NCBI GenBank assembly: GCA_030248225.1
Contig: JASANE010003168.1
Span: forward strand, 178,321-242,320
Direction: 5' to 3'
DNA from: Trileptium ribeirensis
Taxonomy: Eukaryota; Nematoda; Enoplea; Enoplida; Thoracostomopsidae
Length of the DNA stretch: 64,000 nucleotides
Both the position numbers and the translations under genes were made by a program. Every line of letters begins with the position of its first letter. Position 1 is the first letter of the stretch. Below are positions 1 through 12,600 of this stretch, piece by piece. The notes below the pieces were generated by a model. That model saw only the letters and a list, made by a program, of their open reading frames with translations. It was not told where the DNA came from and did not search any database.

Positions 1-557
1 GGCATTGAAAATGTGACAGTTTAAATATCATTCGCTCAAGTCGTCACTCGTCAGGATGGTTCATAAACTGTTTACTACAGCCATATTATTACACGACAAA
101 AAACTTAACTGATCTTTAGTTACCAATGGTCTGTTGTCTCGACGCCGCAAATTTTTGAAAAAAATTTTCGGCAAACATATATATAATTCTCTAACGATCC
201 ACGACCTGGCAAACATGATTTCTTATTGGGTCGAACAGTTATAATAGATTTTATGAAACGACTTATGGGCGATAATTTGATAAGAGTTCCACTACGAGCG
301 AGCGGTGCTATCGCATGTACTTTTCGGTTACATAATAGCATACGTTAAGTGCAAGTCTACTGCGATATTACGCATGTAACTAGCTTAAAACCAGCAGTAT
401 ATATACTTGGTATGCAAGTAGATCGGTAATGATACGTTCCTAAAGGTTTGTTTTAAAATATACAAATTTTATTTGTGAGTTACGTTTTTGAACTTGCGGT
501 ATAATTTTTCGTATTATTACTTTGGGAGTTAAATAATATTTTTCGAATTTTTTTCAG
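1..557. other. upstream intron of the ESRP-like gene
   Basis: This is AT-rich sequence ending in a polypyrimidine tract and CAG acceptor at 555-557. No exon was recognised. Because the first visible exon starts in mid-RRM, this stretch should be intron. Confidence 0.55.
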
Positions 558-679
558 GTGATGCATTTGTTTTATTCGAAACGGAAGACGACGGTCGCAA
601 AGCAATCCAAAAGCACAAAGAAATTATTGGAACGCGCTATATCGAGCTATTTCGAAGTACAGTCGCAGAAGTGCAACAG
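558..679 (+). CDS. ESRP: ESRP-like exon: second half of an RRM
   Basis: The exon encodes (G)[16 protein letters not shown] and then [15 protein letters not shown], the beta3-alpha2-beta4 part of the RRM that precedes the linker in ESRP proteins. The acceptor is TTTTTTTCAG; the donor is CAG|GTTGGC. It enters with two bases of a split codon and leaves in phase 0. Confidence 0.85.
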
Positions 680-3600
680 GTTGGCGTATTTAGATTACAG
701 CAGATCATTTGCTGTGACCGATGAGTCAACAACTTTGCGTTTGTAGTAATATAAATAGTATTATACAGAATACAGGACAATGACATAACCACAGGCTGTA
801 GAACTTATCTGGCATATCACTAATCAGGCGGGTGCGGAAACACAGGGGAATCAGGCTGCCTGACAGGGGAATTCACGACGCCCCAAAGGGAAAGATGCCG
901 AGCCTTATTATGCGCATCTCGTTATCTCATGACATACATAGAAATATTTGCCATCAATTTGGTTCACTCATTAGAAAACTGCATATGATACGAACAAAAT
1001 TTAGAGATATAATTTGAACTTTAAAATTATAAAGATATTTAGTCTAAAATATTTTAACATTTCATAAAATGGCAGTAGGTAAAGCGAAAACTTACTACAA
1101 ATGTATATACAATGCTGCCTTTTATGTCTTTATTAGCTTGAGTCAAATCGATCAACCTATAACCATACTACTTACGAAAAGATGAAATTTCGAGCTGATT
1201 GTTTGCCCAAAATATCTGCTCTCACAACAATACTGTATATATATAATTTGTGGTATCTGCATACTGCTTACATCTTCTGGGAAAATTTTAGTCAAATTGG
1301 TCAACGGGATCGATTTCCAACGAATGAGTATTGAACACCGAATCTATGAGTCCACCAATTACCAAAAGGCAGAAACAGATCTGAATCTTCCTCTATCCAG
1401 GATATTTTTGCCCATGGGCATTAGCCATAATGATAAAAATGCCCCACGTGATGCTTACTGGCACATGTCATGATCAGCTATTGACCGGTGTACTTTATGA
1501 TAGCCTGTCAATCTTGTGGTCAAAAACTAACGCGTAAAAAATAAACTTTAAAATTGAAACTATAACATATACCTTAAAAATAAAGCCTAGGTCGGTAAAT
1601 TCCCAACCACATTCAAAAATAATCAGTCTTAATAACTGAAAACGGGTAAACAAAAAAAAAAAAGAAAATCAAAAAGCAAAATCGGAATCAGAATTTTCAT
1701 GCCTAGCTATGTATTAAACTGCCATTCTACTAGACGCCACAAGACTATATTGCAGAAACGGGCATAAATTCGGTTGGAATGTCGGCGTTGCAAACTTCAG
1801 CTTGGACGTAACCAAAAGTAGTCAAAGGCACAAGTAGGTGACTATATCTTTGTAGCAGAATAGCATAATGGATTATCCATCCTTTCTATAACGCGGTGGA
1901 TTTGGTACAAAAATTGCGTATTTTTCTAGAATTAGGAGCACTATACGTTGTCTGTACGGAGCATAGCAGGCTGTTTAAAAGTTAGTTTTTGTGCCATTTG
2001 CCTTTACTCGACCTTTCGTGCTCAAGTATTTCAAATCGTTTAACCATTTTTTATTTAATTCCTTTGAAACCGGATTCGGTGTAATTATGAAGAAATTTTG
2101 CAGATTTAGTTATATTCACTTCAGGTGATCAATAAAAGCATGGAACCTCCAAAGCTCGAAACCGTTTCACCTATAGCACCGGGCATAATAAACACATTGC
2201 CACCTTGTACGTTCACTAGCCTAGCGAGTCCGATCAGTCAAACCACAACGCTGATCCCACAGCAAATGATCATATCCGGAAGTCAGAAAGACTGCATTCG
2301 GTTACGTGGTATGTTTGGGTTCCTGTGAAATTTTCCCATTTCCACGAAACCAAAATTTAGAGAATCAAAGTCAAGGATATACATTTTACTGTACGGTATT
2401 AGGATAAACGTTACGTTTCATTATTGACTGACTAGAGTTCATTGATGTGTGTTGCTGCGATAGTGAAAAATCTGCGATAATGATTTGGCCTATTGCATGA
2501 ATGGAAGAGTCTCCTTGATCTGTGTTAAGCTTTGTAATACAATCACGTAAGAGTCACCAACTGTGACCAATGCGCTGCGGTACCGAACTTTAAAGAGCGT
2601 AAGTTTATAAACAGTTTAAGTTCATATGTATTAATATCCTTAATCGGATATTTGATATCTTACTAATTCGTTAAGATCAATTTCTTATTCTCTACACAAG
2701 CAGTAGTTACTTGTTTCCTTGTTAATTGAATTTAGCAGTTTCTATGTGAAAACAGTGTCGTATGAAACCTACGTTTTTCTGAATTTATTGCCATAAATAC
2801 TACATACTACGCTGAGGCTGTTCTGTTAGTTGAATTAAATACGCGGTATCGTAGAAAAAATTGGAATGTAAAACTGTTGGTGGGTAGCTAAGTAATTATC
2901 TATCTAATTATCGGTTTTTAAAATATAAAATAGTCATGTCAGGTGCATTTTGCGGCTGTACTCGAAGTCCGATAAATCAAGCTTTCACTTTATGCAATTT
3001 CGCATACGTGGCTATCACACTAGTGTGAAATACTTCAAGCTGACTCAGCAGCAGTCGGCTAATTAATGGTTGCTGTTACTGCGGCGCAGGATTTTAACCC
3101 AACGACGAAAGTGCATTTTCAAAGGGCACCTGTCAATTTTTAGTATAACTCCTTGAAGGGTACCAGCCAAGTTGTATTTAGAATTATATATATATATCAA
3201 CAACTGCTTCAGGTCTTCCCTACGAAGCTCAAGTACAAGATATTCTACAATTTTTGGGCGAATGGGCTTCGCACATTGCGTTGCAAGGCGTTCATATGGT
3301 TTACAATGCCCAGGTTAGAATATAAATCAAGTGTTAGGTGTGGTATCGGTTTCAACATTATATAGTTCATAGATTAATCCTATTATAGCCGTAACGATAT
3401 CACTTGTTCTCACCTTAGGGTTCAAAATTTTGTTGAACGTAAGCGTGTCCTGTAAAACAGTGTTTCGAATGAACGATTTACATATAAATATGCCACTAAG
3501 TTTCACATATTTTTAAATAATTAAAATTCTACGATGAATTGTTATTCTAAAGATTCAGCGTTTATTTAGCAAAATTAACATTGTATAACAACAAAGCATC

Positions 3601-6600
3601 AATATCAGCACATCTGAAATGTTTTCGAAATAACATGTTTAATAGGAACAATCTCGACTGTGGAAGAGTAATTTTCGGCATCAAATTCTAAGCATTAACA
3701 TTGAGTATAGTTTTTCTATAAAAATGTGTCGCATTATGGTCCCGATTAATACAGTTCCAAAAATGCCAGGATCTAAGTCTAAAATGAATGTTAGTGCTAA
3801 AATATATGGAAAAGTACTAAAAAACAAAACATTTTTGAAACATATCATCAAAGAAAAGTGCCTAAAGAGAGCTTTGAACCGGGACTATCGGCGTGGAAAG
3901 CATACATCGTACCTACTCTGGTATGTGTCCTCCGTATCACATCTTGCAATTGCTGTATAATACGCTAAGGAAAATAAAGTATATTAATTACAGCTTAACA
4001 AAATAACGTAGATTTCTTATCTTTTAATTGTTAATTTATTAGCATTCTCACACAGCGGGATAGAGCAGTGGAATTAACATCTACCCTTGCACCACAGGCC
4101 GGTCGCCTTTTTGCAGGGCGACTGGACAACAACGTATGAGACAAAAATTTGGACCCACATTTACAGGTACGCTTGAAATGATATAGAATGCTCAGCTGAA
4201 GATACAGCGTAAGCGGTTTCACAGAGCTATTCTGTGCTGCCGTGACTGAGAAATGTTAAAAACAATATCACAGCCACACGGCTGTTACAAAAACTAAATT
4301 CAATAATTAAATTTGGACGTAAGTTTACGCATATCTTCCATTTCATGACAGCTTTGCAATTGATGAGTTCTTAATGTTATTGTTTAATACCCCTCAAGTG
4401 TCATCATGTAAATATGCAAGGCATGGGCTGTGGTTGGTGTATTTAGTTGTGTGTACATCTTTCCACCTGCATAATAGGTCAGATGATAAGATCAAAGACC
4501 TCTCTTCGATGAGGCGACGTTACGGCATACTGAGTTGTTCGCTGCACTTCCTCATTAAACGGGTTGCCACAATGCAACGTAGTCGGCATCTTTTATATCA
4601 GTTACAAATTAGAACCAATCTCGCTCATCTCACATCATTCCTCAATGTAGTTTTGAAGCTTAATCCTGGCCATTAGCACTATTAGTTTTCTGCAAACAAT
4701 ATAAGATTATTAGCTTGCCATACACGAGCGCTCTTTAGCGTCAGAATTGCCAAAATTTAGTCCACATCGAAATATTAATTATAGCTGCCTTGGCCTAATC
4801 AAAACGGATAATAGCAACATTTATTTATAGCAAATAAATAAAGTCGGTCAAAATGGTAGGTATCTACTACAACATAGTTCTATTGACTGCACCCGCCCCC
4901 GGTTCTTAGAGTCATTTAACTACGATGAACCAAGAGTATAGTCAATATAACCCCAAAGAACTTAGCTGATAGCGAATATCGCTTGAGAACCTCGGGGGAT
5001 ACCCACGCGACAACCCCTACATTGTTTGGGGGATAAGTCGGAAAACGATAACATCATTACATAACGCAAACTACGCGAGTATGACCAAGTGTCATACTCT
5101 TCTATAAAATTATTATAATGTACTCTTGATGTTATCAAGAGTGCATAAGGGAAGAGTATGACTGTTCCCTGAACAAACGAAATAACACGCGCATTTTCGG
5201 GCTTCCACCTGTATTTTGGAGCATCATAATTGAATGACCTGCAACTTTCATTGCAGAGACTGGCTCGCGACACCTCGTTTTGTGAACGGTATGTCGTACA
5301 CTTTTGTTTTGTGTGGGAAGAGAGGAGTAAGTTCGGCACTCAGTTTTGAGGGATAGTCAACTGAGCATATATCATCGCTACAACACGCCTCCAAACTAGG
5401 GGACCGGCTTTCTTTCCCCGCAAAACAAAGTATGTTGGAGTTAAGCTCCACAAAATCTGAGCGGTTAGTGAAGTTTGATCCCGCATAAATAAAGGGGTTA
5501 AAGCCAAAACACGGGTATCATTCGGATTTTCATTCAAGAGCTGGGAGGTGTCAACTGATTCCTTATGCTCTCTTGATGTTACCGACCACTCACATAGCTG
5601 CGCAGCAAAATGATTTCGAGTAGTTTATCAAGGATAACGAAATCTATAGTCGACCCCTCAAAGCCGGAAACTGTTGGATATTGAATAAGTTTTTTTCGTA
5701 TTGAATAAGTATTCCTTTCATTGTCGCGTGATTTTACTATTTTTCTCTTATTATAACATGCACTGTCGGGACATTATAATCTATGTTGCACTTTAGAGCA
5801 CTACAGTAGTAACAGATAGTAGTAGCCTAACAAATCTTCTCAAAGCTTGTGAATTTTGCACTAAATATATAATGGTATACCATTGAAACTAGTTCCCTTG
5901 AACGGCTCGAAAATCGTTGGCCTGTCTTGTTTCAGCATTTTAGTAATTTTGACTACAAAACCTTGAAGTGGCACAATATTGCACAAGTAACAAATATCAC
6001 CAGGCAATGCGGCCCACCAGATCGATAGTTTCATGTCAAAATGGGACACCCAAGTACATTGTCATAAATTCCGAATAGTAGATATAGCGAATTGTCAGTA
6101 ACAGGCATTCGAGCTGGGCATGCCTAATAAATGTACCACTACAATACCTGCTATCCTAAAAGATTAAATGACCGTAAAATGGGACTTGAGCACACGGTTC
6201 CCGGATCCAAGAGGGGCTGTACCGCCTCTTGCAGCATCTGTGCCCCCTGAAATATAACAGAAAAGTGAATTTCGCGGTTATGTGTGGATGGTGCTTTTAA
6301 TCTGTGCACCATAAGCAGATTCATTTCCCTCCATGCAAAAGTTTCTGGCTATGCCAACGCTGCAAATGTGCGATATTCGTTTTACCAAAAATATTTTGTC
6401 CAAAACTGTATTTGTTCAAGCTCATTGCTTGCTTCTTTGCTTGAGCTACGTCTGTGCAGTGCCTACCGAAATGTACTATGCCATAAGGTCGCAAGAGTTC
6501 CATGATAAAACGTTAGTGACTGCAATTTATTTTAAGAAAAAATTTTCAAAAATCCTTTAAATATATCCTAAAATATAATGAAATTAAAATTCGCTGCTGT

Positions 6601-9600
6601 CCTATTTAGGATTTATGCCATAATACCGATGATATAATTTTATTAAACAGTATGGGTAATATTATAACGACATGAATAAAATATATATTTTGCATATATT
6701 ATACATATATAGATATATATCCATTCTCATTTGTATATTTTACATATAAATTGAGGGTCATTCATAAATATTGCAGGGACATCCATCAGGTGAAGCATTC
6801 ATTCAGATGGATTCCGAAGCTTCTGCTTTAAGTGCATCAACAGACCGGCATAATAAATATATGCAACTAGGAAAAAAGCAGCGCTATATCGAGGTACGAT
6901 AATTTTAAAATATTTTTACAATTGTTAATTTTAAATATTTCCTTTACTTGAGGGAGGGTTGCTCACAGCGGCCAATCTGATTCGCTCAGCACTGTGGCTA
7001 CTTCGTTTTATGATACCTGCTCAATGTGCATCGCGGATCTTGCAACGGATCTTAACCACTGCTAGCATATGTTGCTTTCCCAAATCTTTCTCGATCGAAT
7101 CAGTCACACAGTGACATAAGTGTAGGGCATTGGCCATGAAAGCCGTCGACCGGCCGTTTGACGCAGTTGGCCAGATGACCGATAAGTATCCCAGCCGTCG
7201 GCCAGCGGCCGGAATTCTTGAAACAACCGACCGACGGCTATCGGCATGCCGTTAACCATTTTCTCCCGATAACGACCACTAAAGCTGTTAGTTAGCCGTT
7301 ATGTGCCGCATCGGTTGGCCTGCCGTGGTCTATACATATATTGCTGTTTATAACAAGTGCATTAAACCAGACTACCAAAAGTTTGTTTTGCAATCGCCAA
7401 TTACCAACATAAACGATTTTGTATCGTGTAAATATGTGTTATGTGCCGATACTTAAGTAAATAATATGTTTATTATAAAACATAAGCCTCAGTACTCAAC
7501 TATAGACCTCATCGCCGGCCGTGTTAGAACACTAAATGTAATACAGTCGGGCAATAGTGCGTCTTAGCGTGAGGTTCTGCACTTTAACGGCTGTATTTGT
7601 CTTATGGACGGCGGCCAGCCGATGGGCCGTCGGCCATCCTTGTCCGTCTGCGGGCTAGTAAAATTGTGGCTCTCTACAAAACCATTTGGCCTCAAAGCCG
7701 CTCGTTGCTGCACACCAGCACACACTGTGTGACAGTGGAGTCTATTTACCTAAGAAATAGTTTATATACAGTTTCAATACATTTATCGCGGTTATATTTG
7801 CATAGGTTTCAATATTATATAGACGAGATGTGAATTTTTTCTCCTGAAGCTGCAGTAACTCTTATAAGGCCACAAGGCTGTTGCTATATTTTTATATTAG
7901 GTACTTATATTTGGATATTTTGTTTCAGGTCTTTCAATGCTCTGCGGACGATATGAATCTAGTATTAACGGGACCAACTAGCATTCCAGCAACATTATTA
8001 CCTGCTTCACCAATTTCCGCGTTTCCAGCAGCCGCTCAAAGACCTTTCCTGTCGCCAGGTAATTTTGTAAATGCGTTAGTAAACTTAACCTGCACGCGTA
8101 GCCATCATTTTCTGTAACTTCCGATAGCGAATCGCAAAAAAACCTGTTACGGAACAAATGCGGAAATTTTATTGGTTTTCTCTAACAGAAAGTTGGCTCA
8201 GTAAGAAACACGAAACAAAAATTACATTTTGCGTTTAATCAAAATTTTGACTATTTTCAAGTTGCAGGAAAGTTTTACTTATGTATTTTCCACTGTTCGC
8301 GAACAAATTTAATGTAATACTAACGTCACATGTTAATCGATCTTGTTTTTAGTTAATAGTGTTCGCGAACAAAGCCAGACTAATCCAAATCCGGTAGATT
8401 TTCGTTCGCAAAAAAGAGAACTTCGTGAACTCAACTGGACCGGATCTTTATCACAGAGCTGTGTACTTCTGAACCATTTCACCCCGAGTTGTGGTTAACC
8501 AAAAACCTTCGGCAACATTTTTTAACCTAAACAACAAAATAGCATGGTTGATGCGTTCTGTTAAATTTATTGTCGCAAAAGTATTTTGTATTTGCCGTTA
8601 AAGGTAAGCTAAACAAGTTTTTGTTAGCTTTACTTCTACCATTAACATTGGAAGTGTATATATAACTATATGTTATATATTTATATATTTTTATTAATGA
8701 CAACGAATTAAATAACCGATGGCTGTAATATTTGTATGTCAATAAATCGAAAAATATTAATTTCAATATCAAATATCAATTTGAGTGGACTCAGCAGCTA
8801 CTATAGTAATCTATAATTTTCAGGAGTTGAAAAAAGTGAAAATGGCATATACAGAATAGCACATAGGATAGCACACTGAAATAGCATATAAATTTTCATG
8901 ATTTAAATGGTGTTTTTAAAAATATAGCAATTTGAGTGGTGTATTTGCGAAATTCGAGCAACCACTTTTTTTGTTATTGCTACATTGGTCCGTTTTGGCT
9001 GCTAGTTACGTTCTGCGCGCATTAATTGATTAAGATTAATGTATCATGAACCTCTTTCAAAATCGGACACCATAGTTCAAACCATCCGCAAAGTGATGCA
9101 CGATATGTTAATGAAAATGTGGCTTAATGTTTCGGGTTTTCATTCCAAGTATCTTAACACGTTTTCTTGCGTGTTCATGAACAATGGATGTGGATTCGCC
9201 CCAGGTTGTACAAAATAGGATGCCCAGTGGGCGCAGGTTAATTTTAGTCGCGCACTAACAATCTAGAGACTGGTTAGTCAAATCATAGCGGCCAAACAAA
9301 TATATGGGTACTTGATGTATGAACACACAATCAGATTAACATAGCTCACAAGTTGAAATCAGAAAGTTGAAAAGTTAAAATCAGAAAGCTTTTGTTTGGC
9401 GCTGATTTCAATCAATGTGAAATAGATCCTATGTGTCCAAGTTTTGTGACTTTACGGCGTAGATGATTATATGCTATGGGGTAGATGATGTAGGGCGGCC
9501 GTACGGTGTCCGATAGCGAGGAGGCGTGGATGCTGCTTTAGGAGGTAGATATTTATAAAAGTGGAAATTGCTTGCAATTTGCTGAAATTTATAAAATGTG

Positions 9601-12600
9601 CGCTATATATTGGCATAATAATTTGGTCATTATTGCTAAAATTTTAATTTGGTGCACGACTTGGGGAGATGCGCCTCGGGAGTAAATATGGCTTATGGAA
9701 ACGACTCTTAGGAGAGTAACCTTCCTACCCCGCCTTCACGAACAGCTGTAGAGCAAATAAATGACAAATTTGTTTACAGTCAGATATAAATCCATGAACC
9801 ATTTTCCAATTTTAGAAAGTGTATCCGTTTTACAAAATGGATGCATTTCAGAAAATGAACATATTTTATTACTTGGTATTAACAATATTTGATATATTTA
9901 TTGGTTTGTTTAAAATGCTTTTATAGGATTGTTTTGAACAATTGTATTTATACATTTTATGTAGCCAAGCAAGACGCAGAAGAGACAATTATAGTTGACA
10001 TCCAATTATTACTAGGTGACGCACCTAGCATACCCTCGGGTTGTCTCTAACCCATGATTAGTATGCTTGAAAAACATATTTATAAGGACTGTGGTGATTT
10101 TGAATTTCATATTGGAAGGTCGTCAGTACGGGCTTCCGTATTCGCTAAAATTTTTGAGAAAAAATAAGTAACAAATGCTAGTTTTCCCCGGCTTCATAAA
10201 ACTAGGAACCTGTACTGGTTGCCTATGCAGGTGGATTATAAAAATTGCCAAATTTCAGTTTTAAAGGAACGTGGCGAATTAACTAATTTCTTCAGAAGCA
10301 CAGCTAAGACACTGTATACTTCTGACATTGAAAACAATTTGGAGAGAAATATTTACTTAAATTACCAAATTTTCAGCTTGAGAGTTGAATTTTAGATAAA
10401 AATATTGCCAATTTTTATGACCTGGTAACCTACCAGAGCGAAGAAATATTTACGAAGGAAAACAACCCAACGGAATCCGAAATTTAGCGTGGGGATGGGC
10501 GAATCAACGAAACGGAGTCCTCCATGCGCACCGAAGGAGCGCGGTAAATTTGTAACAGGGAAAAAATGCCAGGCAGCGAACCGCTTCGAAGAAGACAGCC
10601 CACAAATAGATTTGCTGTGCTTGTGAAATATCCTATAACGCTTTTGAAACAGCTGAATTCAACAGTGACAACATCAATAACTTTGCGTAATCGGTACACT
10701 AGCACCATCCATGCTCGTAGGCCTGAGAGGGGAATTACCCCTGAAGTCAAACCCTCTGGGCGTCGCCGACCCCACGTGAGAGGTACCTGCACCTAGCCGG
10801 CACACTAGCATCATACACGACGAAGTGGGGGTACAGAGTATTACCCCACCCTGAGGTTTCATACCCCCTCCCCCGAACCGTGGTCTACTCTTCTTGAGGG
10901 TACCTCCCTATCCGCCTCTTCTCCCGGCGGCCGAAGGTATGCGGAAAATAAATTGGCAAAAATGAGGCCTCGTCGGGGAGATGTCAACTTTTTTCAGCAC
11001 CCCCAAGGGGTTCTACCCGCCACCCTGAGACGAACTTCCCCCTTCCGCACTGCCGAGTCCACCTACCCCGTTGAAACCTCTGAGCGTGAGCATGTATGAC
11101 TAGCATCATACATGCTCATAGGGGTGAGAGGGGGATTATCCTCTAAGGTCCAGACCACTCCCTCGGACGTGACCGATCCCCTTGGAAGGTGGTCTGATCC
11201 CCTGGAGCTCCGCGCATCCTCGCTCTTACTCACGAAAACTTTTTGCAAAAACATGCTAAAGTCAGAGAAAATAAGCAAAAATCGAGGAAAATTAACAAAA
11301 ATTGAGAAAAATTCGAAACTGAGTCCTACGAAATTTCGAAAATTTATTCCAATGACGACATATCCCCGCCAACCGGCTAATGCCCCTGGGAATGACTCCC
11401 CGTGAACTACTCGTTATCCCCCCTAGGACTGCGAACTAGGCTATCTATGTTTAAAATGACATTATCATGTGTAATTGTTATACAAAACATTGATAAAGGT
11501 AGCGGATATTGTAAAATGTTTAATAAATATTGGAAATCAAGAAGTCCTGTACAGGCGACTGATTTAAAATTGAACAACCTAAACTAATATTACCGTTGGT
11601 TCTCATAGATCTAAGGCCCTTCCCAGTAGACAATAATTCAAGAACTATGATAATTGCAACTAAACTTTTTGAACAGAAGCAGCCAGAAATACATCATCTG
11701 TTACTGGTCCTGTGGACATAATAAGTAAAATGTATACATTTTGTTACAAGTATTTAAATCCAAAAGTTTTATCGTAATTACATAGCTAGTTTTTTAACTT
11801 GCGTACAAAATTATCATAATTACATAGCTAGTTTTTAACTTGCATAAAAAATAGGAACACGCTGCTCCAACAACCTTAATTCAGAAAGACGTGAAGGATT
11901 CGGTTAATCTTTTCTAATTGTTGTGTGTAAACTTTGACATATTAATAAATGCGTTACTTGTCTGTAATGCACAGTTGAGGAGACCTTATTGAATAAGCGT
12001 CTTTTTTAATGTAAAGCCAAAACAAATTTAGATACGTTCATTTGTAACATAAAGGAAGATGAGTTTAACTCAAACTTTCACAGTGAAAATTACCTTAATT
12101 TTCATATATACATATATACTACAAATATCGTTTACCCAATACTTAATGCGGAGCATCAACGGGCTTAAAACTTTACTCTGGATCAATATCAACTTAAAAT
12201 TTGATCTTTATAACATGGCAAAACATCGGGCGACTTGTTATATATTTACATGGTGCACGAAATATTTGCATGGCCTCCACAATACTTACTGCCTGGGGTT
12301 AAAGTTGTTATATCGGTCATACCAAAATCTCCGAGCATTTTAATACGTTTCAGTACTGTGGATGCCTAAACCGATTCGGGGTAAATTTTCTTGGACCCTT
12401 AAGGTTAGCATGCTCACATTATGATTGTTGTCGTCCCAGGAAATCTTTTACCATAAAATAAGAGGAGTGAAGCAGCAGTTTTGGCAAGTGTAAATTTCCA
12501 CACGATATCTTTGCATACTGCACATGATCGACGTAACCTTCAGGTGCCAAAGTGTAATGCATACCACGCCGTTTTCAAAATACTAAGCCTAAACCTTAGC

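Noticed and set aside
4030..4110. Possible tRNA or tRNA-derived promoter boxes
   Set aside because: No convincing cloverleaf or B box; at most a short interspersed repeat.
4962..5537. Overlapping minus-strand open frames (up to 125 codons)
   Set aside because: No family resemblance and the region resembles a dispersed repeat in the PDI introns.
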